From Salarias fasciatus (Eukaryota > Chordata > Actinopteri > Blenniiformes > Blenniidae), in the NCBI RefSeq assembly GCF_902148845.1, contig NC_043758.1:14639177-14703176 (forward strand): a stretch of 64,000 nucleotides of DNA. Reading direction: 5' to 3'. The position numbers and the translations under genes are program-made. Below the pieces are notes generated by a model. That model saw nothing but the letters and a program-made list of their open reading frames with translations, was not told where the DNA came from and ran no database searches. Within the stretch, counting starts at the first letter, position 1, and the number at the start of each line of letters is the position of its first letter. Shown here in pieces: positions 34,901-46,106 of this stretch.

Positions 34901-35916
34901 GGGGGCGCCGTTGGCAGAAGTTAAGGGAGGGCCGTGTGCCCCACCTGCAGTGTCGTCTGCTGAAGCAGGCAGCACGCTCCTCTGGGCGCCGGTGTCACAG
35001 AGGAATCTAAGCCCAGAGAGAGTGTCCCTGATGAAAATCAGCCGGTTCGTCAGGCCTGCGCTCACGGCCACTACTGAGCGCAGTCCTTGTCGTTTCCCCC
35101 CGCACTGAAGCTGCAAGGAGAGCAGCACCTCTTGGCTTTGGCGCCGAAACATGCGTGGAAGTAGCACCAACCAGCGCCGGCGTGGCTGTCGGCGGCTGTG
35201 TGTTTCTGACCGGGGGACCTGCTGGCGCCGGGGGGTGTGTAGCTGCGCGTCAGGGCCGAGCGCCGTCTGGACGTGCGGCGGCATGTGTCGCAGAAACAGT
35301 TCCATAAAGAGGAAGTTCGGCTCCTCTGCACCCAGCAGGTTAAGCATGGTCTCCATGAGCTCGGACGGCGAACTGTCCCCCAAGCCCTGGATAGCGAGGA
35401 GGCGGTGGGCTCATTCCGAGCGTGACAGTTCAAAAGTCTTCAGGAGATAAGCTTTGAGACCTGCGTATTTATCCCCGGCGGGGGGAGCCGTGATGAAGCC
35501 CACTGCTCTGGCTACGGTGGAGCTCCCGAGCGCTGACACAACGTGGTAATAGCGCGTGGTGTCGTCCGTAATGTCCCGGAGGGCGAACTGAGCCTCCGCC
35601 TGCGCGAACCACGTAGCCGTGGATGTCTCCCAAAACTCTGGTAGCTTCAGAACGGTGGCGTGTGCCATGCTGCTCTGTTCAAAGTTCTGATCAGTCACTG
35701 AAACTTCAGCGGGACTGATGTCGGGGTTACCAGTGTAGCGCTGAAGAGAGAGAGACTGAGGCGAAGTGTCGAAAACTGGAGCAAGCCTCTTTACTGACAT
35801 GAATGAATGAAAAGCCAAAACCTTACAGCACAAGTGAAACGGGAGTGCAACAACAATAACAGTCCAACCTATGAACAACGTTCCGTGGGTGAATTATGCC
35901 TACCCACTACACCACC
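31985..35916 (-). mobile_element. Broken Ty3/gypsy LTR retrotransposon fossil
   Basis: On the minus strand the parts run in Ty3/gypsy order: a gag-like region (about 35.4-35.9 kb), an aspartic-protease-like region (about 34.8-35.1 kb), reverse transcriptase and RNase H (about 33.3-34.7 kb) and an integrase with zinc-binding and core domains (about 32.3-33.2 kb). Similar sequences of about 65 bp stand at the two ends in the same orientation and may be what is left of the terminal repeats. The element is broken, with perhaps three to five interruptions. It lies just beyond the 3' flank of V2R-5 and is absent from the V2R-4 flank, so it probably arrived after that duplication. Confidence 0.8.
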
Positions 35917-36147
35917 AACATTTTCTGTATAGAGAAGCAAGGCCTTTAGGTGAAGTACAACACATGCATGCAGCTCTGCATTATACATCACAATATAACA
36001 TTTTTATTTTCTGGAAATTCAAGTATTCATAACAATATTCACTATTAATAATGTCACTGACAGCAAAGATATATTTATGTAAGTCATGGAAGGTAAGCTT
36101 GATCTCACATCATGCTGTGATATCATGTAGCATATCAGGCTGTCCGG

Positions 36148-39100
36148 TTATCTGGTCATCAGGTGTTTCTTGGTGTTTTTCTCAGGTCTTAAAAGAATGA
36201 TGAAACATTTGGGAGCAAAAATGCAGAGCAGTAAACCATAGCTTGAGGACAGGATGGCAAAAACCTCCACAGCAACAGTGTATTTCCCAGGAGAGCTGAC
36301 ATAAGCGGGAACAAAGGCCACCCAAACAGCACAGAAAATCAGCATGCTGAAGGTGATCAGCTTGGCCTCGTTGAAGTTGTCGGGTAGTTTCCGTGCAAAA
36401 AAGGCGAGAATAAGACAGGTGCAGGCCAGCAGGCCAATGTATCCCAGAACCAAAGAGAAGCCCACCACAGACTCCATGGCACACTCAAAGGTGACCTTTG
36501 AGCCTCGGAAACCCAGGTCACGATGAGGCACAGGGGGACTCAGGGACAGCCATGTCGCACAAATGACAATCTGAAAGAGAACAGAAAGAAAGCAGACTGA
36601 CGTGACATAGAAACACATCAATACATTATAATATGAAAGTTACATTGTTAGGATTTCACACAAATACAAAAATATGCGTTGTTTAAAAAAACAATTTCAG
36701 CTATGTTGGGAAGATGGCTTGATAAAAGGCCAATTGCTCTATGTATTATTACCTCCACCAAGGAGGTTATGTAATCATGTCGGTTTGTTGGTTGGTTGGT
36801 TGGTTGGTTTGTTAGAAATATTACGGAAAAAGTAATGGACGGATTGCAATGAAACTTTGTGGAAAGGTGGGCCTTGGGCTAACTTAGAATCTATTGAATT
36901 TTGGTGATGATCCGGACCACTGTCTGGATCCAGGAATTTTTTAAAGGATTCTTTATCATTGAGAGATAGGGCAGTCTTTCACATAGTTGGGCAGGCCTGC
37001 CGACAGGGGGAGACAAACGGCTCTGTTGTCCCGGGCCCAGGGGAGAACGCACTGATGTGGAAGCGCGGACCCGGAAGCGCCGCGCACGGAGTTTCTGATC
37101 ACCTCTCATGTTGTTGGTGACTGATTTGAACTGTGGTGGAGGTCTGCGCTCTCCGAGTGCCAAATTCTAGTTATTATTAAAAGGACAAAAGATAATTCAG
37201 TGGTAAGCTCTGTTGATAAGAATCCATGCAGAGATGAGAAATGAAATCTCTCAAAAGAGCATAGGTGCAAAGTGTTCAAAGTCTGATCAAGCTTAACTAC
37301 ATTTACACTGTTACCTCCGCCAAGGAGGTTAAGTAATCACTGTGGTTTGTTGGCTTGTTGGTTGGTTGGTTTGTTAGCAACATTACGGACAAAGTTATAA
37401 ACGGATTGCAATGAAACTTTGTGGAAAGGTAGGTCTTGGGCTAACTTAGAATCCATTGAATTTTGGTGATGATCCGGATAACTGTCTGGATCCAGGAATT
37501 TTTTGAAGGATTCTTTATCATTGAGCTTTATCATTGAGCTATGTTGGGAAGATGGCTTCCCATCGGGCAGTTTTTCACATAGTTAGGCATAACTCAACAA
37601 TAAATGACAAGGGGGCTTAGCAAAAAATTACAGTGTAAGTTCTTCAATGACTCTAAGAGATATCAGCTGCTGATCCACATCACTTAAATATTCTGGATAC
37701 CAGGATCCAGAACAGACAAAAATAGGGGGATTCAAGCGTGTCAGTCACTGTGAGGCAACACATTGAGATATGAACATGCAACAAACAGCTTTCTCCCATA
37801 CATTGTTTGTGTTGGGGAGAAATAAAATGTTTTTTAGTACGAGGGGGTACCCAAAAATTCCTGGAATTTGATTATAACTTTTTATTTCTGACATTTCAAA
37901 ATAAAACACCGTCGCCTTCAAAATAATCTCCATCCGCATTATTGCAGTGCTCCAGCCGTGTCTCCCACTTCATGAATGTGTCGTGACTCCCGTGCGTAAA
38001 AGTGTCATTCTGGGCCGGCTGCGCTTTTTCTGTCACCTCCTCCACATCTGCAAACCGCTGTCCCTTCAGCTCTTTCTTCAACTTGGGGAACAAGAAAAAG
38101 TCACTCAGGACTACATCTGGCGAATAAGGCGGATGGGAGAGGAGATTCATCTCATTCTTCGCCAGAAACTGCGTGACGCGCAGCGCCGTGTCCGCTGGCG
38201 CACTGTGGTGGTGGATCAACCGGGCTCCACTCCGCCACTACGCAGGCCGCATCCTCCTCACATCCTCACGGAGCCATCTGAGGACTTTGATGTAGTAGTC
38301 CTGATTTACAGTCTGACCTGGAGGGACAAACTCGCTGTGGACGATACCCTGGACAGCGAAAAAGCAGCTCAGCATTGTTTTCACGGCTGAGCGGACCTGA
38401 AGCGCAGACATTTGACCCTTTTTAACCCGCCTGAACCACTCATGGACCTGAGTCTTCCCCAGAGCATCATCTTTGTAGACTTGCTGCAACAAGGTGAGTG
38501 TTTCTGCTGCTGTTTTTCCCAGGAAAAAGCAGAATTTAATGTTTGCGCGCTGCTCTGGCTTTCCGGTTAATGTCGCCATTTTGGAAAAAGCGCAGAACGC
38601 GGCTGCACTCTGTTACTATAAATAGTGCCTGACAGGCGTCAGTGTCACTCTGGGAGCTCAGCTTTTTCACAGATATGCACGAGGCTTATCTGTAGCACAT
38701 CTGACGGCCAGAAGTCGATACTCATTATTATTAGTATTTTATGACCAAATTCCGGAAACTTCTGGGTACCCCCTCGTATATATGGTGTTCTTATTGTTGT
38801 TGGTGACTGATTTGAACTGTGGCGGAGGTCTGCGCTCTCTGAGTGCCAAATTCGAGTTTCAATTGTATCTGATTACAAAAAATACTGCAAAGAATTTCTC
38901 TTACAAGTAACTATTAAACCACATTTAACTGCATTATTAATGGCAGGAAATTGATTCAACTTACCTATATGAAAAATATCAATTTAAAACTCTTTTTAAT
39001 CATGCAAAAAATGGATTGAATAGATTCTATCTCTTTGGAAAGCATAAACTTACCTCGACTCATGGAAGTGACAGAAAACAAATACTTGTGGTTAAGCATT

Positions 39101-40964
39101 TATGAGTCGAGATAAACAAACTAAATAAGTGCCAACAAGTAACAGACAATAGCAGAGATTACCTGTACACAAGTGAGAAGGCAAACACTTCCTCTTTGTT
39201 GGCTTGGGCCAAACCACCTGATCAATGCTTCAGCACCAGGACGAGCTGAGCGGAAAGCAGCCAGAACCACCATGGTCTTCACTTGGAGGCAAGAAACACA
39301 AAGAACAAAGCTGATCCCAAAGGTGGCTTGCTGGAACCGACAGGACCAGACAGACGGACGACCGATGAACACCAGCGAGCAGAGGAAGCAGAGTTTGAGC
39401 GACACGAGCAGCAGGAAGCTCAGCTCTGAGTTGTTGGCTCGTACCTACCAATGACAATATATTTCAATTACATGGATTTAGAATTTGAACAAAAAGCAAA
39501 TTATAGTTTTATTTATAGGATAAAAGTTTCCCACCACAGGTGTGTGACGATGCCACAGAAACAGTACAAACACAGCTGCTGTCACAGTAGTCCCAGCCAC
39601 AGCCGCTGCTGTAAGAGTGATACCCAAGGTTTCATTAAAGGACAGGAAATCCAGCTGACGAGGGACACAGGTGGTTCGTTCCACATTGGACCAGAACTCT
39701 AACGGACACTGATCACAGTGGAGGGAGCCTGAGAAGGAAAAAGTTGAGAAGAGAGTATGACTGATTCATGAAGTTCTGTGACAGTTACTTAGGAGCCTGA
39801 AGGCAAAGGTTTTATGCTGTGTAACATCCTCACCAGATTTGTTGCTGATCTCCCCTTCAGCACAAGGAACACAGTCAAAGCAACAAGGAGGTTTTCCTTT
39901 TCTGATGGTCTTTCGAGTGCCTGGTGGGCAGTTCGCAGAGCACTCCGATATCGGCACCTCAATAAGAACCAAAGCGTAGTTAGAGCACAGTGACAGACCT
40001 GAAAACACTGCCATTTCTTTATTAACCTGATTGGATCCTGTGTTCCACTGAATCGCTGACTCATTGAGGTGAAGGTCAAATCCATCCACACGTCCAATCT
40101 GGACCAGTTTAAATGACCCATCAGGAGTTTTCTGCCAGTTAACAAGGTCGTATTTTGCGGGAACATCCGCCCCTTGGAAATAGAAGAGTTCACCTTGTGG
40201 GGTGGTGAAGTTCACGCTCTTCAAGTGTTGCAACACCTGTGAAATTCCCGCCAAAAAATACAGAAACTGTGAAATAAAGCTGCAGTCTGTCAACTAATAA
40301 AATGCGTGTGATCAATAAATACTTGCAAGACCGTGCTTAGAGAATTCTCGTGCCAAAAATATATTCTTTTCAGTTGTTAATAAGCATGTTTACCTCTGTG
40401 GGTTTGATGTGTTTTGGAGAGTAACAGGCAGGGATGTTTTGTCCAGAAGAGCTCTCTCCAGTGGAGCGTGAGAGAAGGCTGTGAAGTGCATGAGCCGCAG
40501 CGTAAACTGCAACATACACATTATAGGTCACCCTCAACTGAGAGGTGTCTGTGAAGAGATTCTGCACTTCCTCCAGGGACTCAGTGCCACTGCATGGTGG
40601 CAGAGAAGCTTTCTCTGGTGAATTGTCAGCGGGATATTCATTTGAAGAAGCATTTGAGGATGGACTGCAACCAAACTCCTTCTCCCAGAATTCATACAAA
40701 AACTCATCGTGGGGGCGATGAGATGGGTTCAGACTTCTGAGATAATGTTCAAATCCAGGTACAGGTGCGCTCCGAATTGCAACACCAAGAACTCCGCCTG
40801 CTACTTTTCTGGTGACCGGACTCTGGAGAAGGTTTCCACTGGTGCTCCAGGCCTCACTGGCCAGAAACAGTCTGTCAGTCACCTTGTGAAAATGAGAGGA
40901 CACATTCACAATCACAGCAAGGTTCAAATGTCACAGGTCTGCAGTGCAATCATTGTGCAATTAG

Positions 40965-40995
<31 letters not shown>

Positions 40996-42426
40996 TCTCA
41001 GCTCCTCACATTTAGATTGTCCAGCTGCAGAAACAGTTTTCCCACATCTGTATACCAGGAAAATACTAAAATCACTCTAGCAGTGGAAGCTTGAATGGCA
41101 AGTGCGGCTCGTCTGGCATCTCTCCCAATGTTTTCTCTTTCAAGAGTTGCGACAAATGCAACACACACCTCTGCTCCCTGAATCTCCTCCTGAAATACCT
41201 GGAATGCCAGTTGAGTGAAAGAGCATAATGAGAAAAAAGGTTTTTAATAAATATTGTATAATTACAGTAAATTACTTTGCGTGATGTAACACCTTTAATG
41301 CCATCTGGCCATATGCAGTGTTTGCTATTACTATGCCGATCCAACTCCAGTTGAAGCGAATGGCAAGATGTGCAAAAGCTCGAGCTTGGTAAACATCACT
41401 GGGGATGGTCCTGAAGAAGGTTGGATACTGAAGCCTGTCACTCAGACAGGGACAGCTGGCCAGATAGCTGATCTGAAAGACACATATGATGGCATAATTT
41501 GTTTGAAGGATGTCAGATAATAGTTTTATTTCAAATGGGAAAAACAACAAAACAACACAAATCAACAACCCCAGATTAAAAACCAAACTCACCATCGGTA
41601 CAAAGAGGGAGGCCAGCAGTCTGGAAACTATCTTGCTTGATTGAGTTGTGGCAGAACCAATAATCAACGGAACCAGTGAACTTCCTGCTGACAACGTAAT
41701 GCATTAATAGAATTTTTGCAAGGTCCTTTAAAAAAATACATTATATTAAACTTTGTAAAAGAGAGAGACGGAGAGAGAGAGAGAGACAGAGAGAGACAGA
41801 GAGAGAGACAGAGAGAGAGAACACAGTCATTAGTTCACCTTTTTTGCTTTGGACTTCCTCTCCTTTTCCAGAAGAACAATATAGAGGTTGAGCAGGTCTA
41901 CAGTTGAAGCTGTCTCCTCCGATCAGTGAGAATGTCGACTTCAGAGACAATGAAGGGATCGCACAATCGTCAAAGATGTGGTAGCCCAGCTTGACACCTG
42001 GCAGTAGAGTTCTACTATGATTGATTTCTTCCACTGCAAACAGCATAGCATATATGTACTGCAATGGAAGAACTTGCAAACTGAAAAGATATGAAAAGAA
42101 CACATTGTGAATTCATCTTTTTTTTCCTGTCATTGTAATTGAAAAATCAATCAGTCATACCCAGTACAAGGTTTGTTGTGAGGCTGCAGAGTGAAGTCAT
42201 CGTCTCTTGCTGCAGGTTGATGATGAAGATTGAAGAGCCCGCCGATGACAATATCTCCATCCTGGAACAGGTGTGATCCGCCTGCTGCTCCCCACCGCAT
42301 GCAAGACATATTCTTAACACACTGCTGTTCTACTCCGTGTGCCGGCTGTTCGACAGCACGCTCCAGCAGGAGCAGGGATGGAGCACAGCAACACCACAGA
42401 GCAACGAGCCACAAGATCAATGACAT
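36148..42426 (-). CDS. V2R-5: V2R/OlfC-type olfactory receptor, second subfamily, 11 exons
   Basis: Exons from 5' to 3': 42426-42161, 42080-41839, 41684-41593, 41472-41293, 41198-41010, 40882-40394, 40236-40027, 39957-39834, 39728-39535, 39444-39163, 36570-36148. They total 2691 nt and encode 896 residues. It is a very close duplicate of V2R-4: the last exon is identical in protein, and exon 6 here is three residues longer (NSPE insertion). The ligand-site residues IPSD, NTAYG and SEAW, the nine linker cysteines and the split seven-helix exons are all kept. The last intron has grown to 2592 bp, against 1032 in V2R-4, through a second family-A copy carrying a mariner. The leader starts [14 protein letters not shown]. 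The frame is intact. Confidence 0.87.
36747..37172 (+). repeat. Family-A repeat in V2R-5, orthologous to the V2R-4 copy
   Basis: Same position and ends as the copy at 23366-23790, with scattered point differences. It was already present before the two genes duplicated. Confidence 0.7.
37288..38866 (+). mobile_element. Second family-A copy, split by a mariner, with 6-bp target duplication
   Basis: The whole block is flanked by TCTGAT at 37282-37287 and 38867-38872. V2R-4 has only one TCTGAT at the matching point, so the block inserted after duplication. It begins with flanking sequence and TTACCTCCGCCAAGGAGG near 37312 and ends with GGCGGAGGTCTGCGCTCTC near 38850. A mariner sits at 37840-38776 within it. 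Confidence 0.75.
37840..38776 (-). mobile_element. Mariner element (937 bp, internally deleted) at a TA site
   Basis: The terminal inverted repeats CGAGGGGGTACCCA are flanked by TA on both sides. The transposase, read on the minus strand, keeps its N-terminal helix-turn-helix ([19 protein letters not shown]...). It then jumps from VKKG straight to a block containing [10 protein letters not shown], so roughly 150 residues, including the first catalytic Asp region, are missing. The C-terminal half ([36 protein letters not shown]) follows after a frame change. It is non-autonomous and nested in the family-A repeat. Confidence 0.85.
41760..41820. repeat. (GA)n microsatellite in an intron of V2R-5
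   Basis: About 60 bp of GA with CA interruptions, at the same place as the 130-bp array in V2R-4. Confidence 0.8.
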
Positions 42427-42626
42427 GCTGTTCAGATGTACAGACGGTTAAAACAAACTCAGAATGACGGATACGTTCCTCTCCCTGTAATGAAAGATCA
42501 ACATGTCAAACAAGATGGCACTTTCAAACTGAGCTCAGTTCATCTTGAATAATCTCACACACCACCAACCTTCATCCAAGCTGTCAAGGCCCCCTCCTCT
42601 TCCTGCAGATCAGCTGCACTTGTGAA

Positions 42627-42634
42627 TATTTATA
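42627..42634 (-). promoter_or_regulatory. TATAAATA box of V2R-5
   Basis: Same TATAAATA with a nearby CAGCTG as V2R-4, again about 200 bases before the ATG. Upstream similarity with V2R-4 runs on to about 43440. Confidence 0.55.
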
Positions 42635-43163
42635 ACAGAAGTTCATCTCTTTTCTAAGTATGCGACAGGCACACACCCAGTGTTCTGCCCGATAAGGGAG
42701 CAATAGCACAACAACAGCATAATTACCCGTGATGACATTGTTTCATAAGCCAAAGTAATCCAAATATGACAGAAGTCTGTAGGGTGGATATATGCACATT
42801 TATAAATCTATCTTTTCTGCAAGTTGAAATTTCAGAGGGAGACATAAAACAATAAGAAGGGGAAGAAAAATCAATGAAATACATTTTTGAAAAAATGTAA
42901 AAATCATATCAAAGGTGATTGGGTAAAAACTGTTTCCAAGGAAACTGTATTATATAAACAGATCTAAAAAGATAACTAAACATCAAAGTATTAAAATGAT
43001 AAAAGGAAACATGAACTCATTTTAAAAGACACATTTCTACATTTAAATTTCACTGCATTTCTTTTGCTAAATGTTTGACACGGAAATGGCAAATGTAATA
43101 TTTCTATTTTGTATTATTGGAATTAATAGTATCTCTTGTTTATCATTATTTATTATTAGAGCT

Positions 43164-43252
43164 GGGCAAGGATTAAATTTCTTAATCGTGATTAATCGCA
43201 TCCCAATCCTGGAGTTAATCGCAATTAATCGCGATTAAAATGGCTCATCTGA
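43164..43252. mobile_element. Small hAT-like MITE remnant in the V2R-5 upstream region
   Basis: A GCTGGGCAAGGATTAA start and several TTAATCGCGATTAATCGC-type motifs resemble a common fish hAT MITE. The matching site upstream of V2R-4 (about 28220) lacks these roughly 80 bases. Confidence 0.5.
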
Positions 43253-43360
43253 AGTCTGCCGAGGCCATTCAAAATTGTGTGTAATTATTTTACAATTCAT
43301 CAAATATGATTTATAATAGCTTAAAATACCAAGTCTTTACCAAGATTGTCCCACCCAACA

Positions 43361-43362
43361 CA

Positions 43363-43430
<68 letters not shown>
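43361..43430. repeat. (CA)n microsatellite
   Basis: Near-pure CA repeat with two TA interruptions, upstream of V2R-5. Confidence 0.85.
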
Positions 43431-43432
<2 letters not shown>

Positions 43433-43662
43433 ATGCCAGGATCATGAGGAGATAGACACATCATAACCCAGTGTAAAAGCAGTGTAAAAAATGGATGCAA
43501 TTACTGTAATTAGGATTATTTAAATTCACAATGCTGAAAAGATCATTTTAATTTCAGATGCTGCAGGCCACATGGACCATGATCTCAACATGATACAGAG
43601 CCCGCACGTTCTGCCTCAAAAACATTTGTCAGGGGTCTTTATGAAAGTGTATTTTCTTTAAT

Positions 43663-45290
43663 TGTCACGGGTACAGGATGGAAAGACCCACGCGCAGTCA
43701 GCCAGGCAGAGCTGAGCTTACTTATTGCAGGAACGCAGGGAAGCAGGAATACAGGGCAAGCTGAGCTGAGGTGCAGGCAGGGACACAGAAGCATGCGGAC
43801 AACCCACAACGCACCAACAAAGACAAGTGATGGAAGCAGGCTTAAAACAGAACGGTCGTTTTTACAATCTGGACCTTATTTCACATTCGTAACAACAACA
43901 TTTACTCACCCGTTTGACTTTCGTGTGATTTGCAGTTGGTTCAGAGATAATTAGATACTCCCATATCCATATAACGGCAGTGGGCGGGGCACCGACATGC
44001 AGCCATTACAGACGCTCATTTCTCTTGTGTTTGTTGTGGTGTGGTAGATATATGTAAATTTAGTAAGTCAGCATCACTTAAATGTCTGTAAACCGGCTAG
44101 ATTGAGCAACTCTCCGGGAACTCTGAAGTGATGATGTCATCACGCTGCGCCGTGGCGCACTGTGTTATTGAGGATACAGATCATAGGTAGCGTCTCTGCT
44201 CTGCAGTCAGACCACGGCATCTCGATCAGCGTTTTTAGGCAGTCAGAGTTTATTTTCAGCTGGTTCTAACTTTGGTACAATGGTTCGAGTATCCTGGTTG
44301 TGAAAGTAAAATGACCAGCTGGACGTCATTGAGCTCACAGGCTCCCACTTCGTGACCGGGATTTATTGAAGCTATGGCTAATAGCGCTCAACATGGACCC
44401 TAGCAGTAGCGGCCCGTGGCGCAGGTGGTGGGAGAGCTTGTTTTGTCTGCCCACACCGCCAGCCGCGGACGGTGCGATGTTAATTCACTTCCGCATTGAC
44501 GGGAGTGCTCGTTTCCACACCCGCGCATTCAAGGCGCATTCCAAACAACACAACAGGTAGGCAACGATTATTGTTAATAAACTGGTTTCTTCAACACTGC
44601 CCGCCTGGAATGTGCGGGTATGGAAATGAGTGCTTTCGCCAATGTGGAAATGAATTAACGCAGCACCGCCCACCGCTGACGGTGTAGGCAAACGAAACAA
44701 GCTCTCCCACCACCTGTGCCCCAAAGTTCAAACATTACAACGCTAAAATCGTGCAACAACCAGTGGAAAAAAAAGCATTGTCATCAATCTGCTAGAGAAT
44801 GAGCGGCAGAGACTTCCTTCTTTCTGCCATTTTGACGTGATCACTTTTTTGAGCTGATTACGGGTGCCTGTGTAGTTCTTAAAGACACAATATCTAGACT
44901 TTGGGTCAAACTAAAGCCAGTGCGCTTTCACACATCTGCCGCGCCGCATCCCAGGTCGACCCAAGCTGCTCCGAGACCACCCCTTTCAGTCTCTCTCGGA
45001 GCGGGTGAGTTAGAGCGACAACTAGAGCGACGGGCGCTTTCACACCAACCCATTCGGGCCATGCTCGGTCAAAAAACTCTTTCAGGTCGCGCTAAAGTGG
45101 GTAGGTGTGAAAACACCCTTAAATAGGGTAGACACAGGTGAGGCACATTAGGGCACTAACGAGGCGGAGACCAGGCAGGAGAACATGAGGAACAGACAAG
45201 CAGGTGAGACAGGGCATGCAAAAATGGGAAAACAAAACCAAAACCGGCCCAGAGCGCGACCACATGGCCGGAGGGGCACAGGGCATGACA
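43663..45290. mobile_element. Composite TIR-like element with TGTCA...TGACA ends and nested pieces
   Basis: The left end reads TGTCACGGGTACAGGATGG and the right end GGGGCACAGGGCATGACA. The inside contains a foldback at about 44415-44723 and a block with CTTTCACAC...GTGTGAAAACACCC ends (about 44920-45120), typical of fish hAT MITEs. The right 70 bases recur at 59954-60020 beside the V2R-7 flank, where the rest is missing. No transposase is seen. Confidence 0.5.
44415..44723. repeat. Foldback: two arms of about 120 bp in inverted orientation
   Basis: The arm at 44415-44535 begins CGTGGCGCAGGTGGTGGGAG. It returns inverted, with substitutions, at 44598-44723. Similar peptides appear on opposite strands of the two arms only because of this symmetry, so neither is a gene. 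Confidence 0.7.
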
Positions 45291-46106
45291 TTAATAAGTA
45301 TGATTATCTCTTATGTATGCTTCCTTCCAATTACAGTAGGCTGTGAACCACATGTTGATTTAGTTCAACTTTTACTGCTGATTTGAGAGCCCTCCTCACA
45401 CAAAACCCTCTGTGGGATTCAAACCCTGACCTTACATTCATAAACTCACTGTGTAAACTACCTCCTCAAAGGTTTTAGTTTTCTTCAATCTGGAACTTCA
45501 GCATTGCTTGTTACTAGACTAGTAAAATGTAACTCACAATAACTAACAAAGCATTGATGTAATTTTATCCATTCGAATTATATTTTATAGTCAGGAATCA
45601 TGTCACTTTAGTGACTGCAATGTTCTTCAAAAATGTCTCATTTGATGAATTGCTCAAAAGTCATCTGGTTTAAATCCGACCAAGATAAGTATAGTTTTCC
45701 TAACATCAAGGCAAATGCAAATGCAGTTTTTTTTACATCATGCTGAAGGAATAAAAACAGTCAACAACATTGAAAAGTGCTTTTATCATGTAAAATCTTG
45801 TTTTATTGGGTTTAAGTTTCACTCCATTAATTATTTTTAAAACATGAGTGGACATTCTGGATATCTGACTTATTTTCTGTATTTTTTTCACTTTTCCAAG
45901 CACATAATACACAAATGTACTAACTGCCTGACATGGGAGAGCAGAAATCACAAGTGACATGAAACATGAAAGTATGCCTAATTCTAGGTTATGCTAAATT
46001 TAAAAAAAAAAAAGAAAATCCATATTTTTCAGACCAAAAAACCATAAAGAATTCATTGTAATGTAAAGTATTTCCAAAAGGAATATTGTGCTGTGATCTG
46101 TGTTTG
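45291..46106 (-). other. 3' flank of V2R-6, shared with V2R-7
   Basis: About 800 bp nearly identical to 60021-60846 downstream of V2R-7, with small indels. It contains no gene. It shows that V2R-6 and V2R-7 share a duplicated 3' end including flank. Confidence 0.65.
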
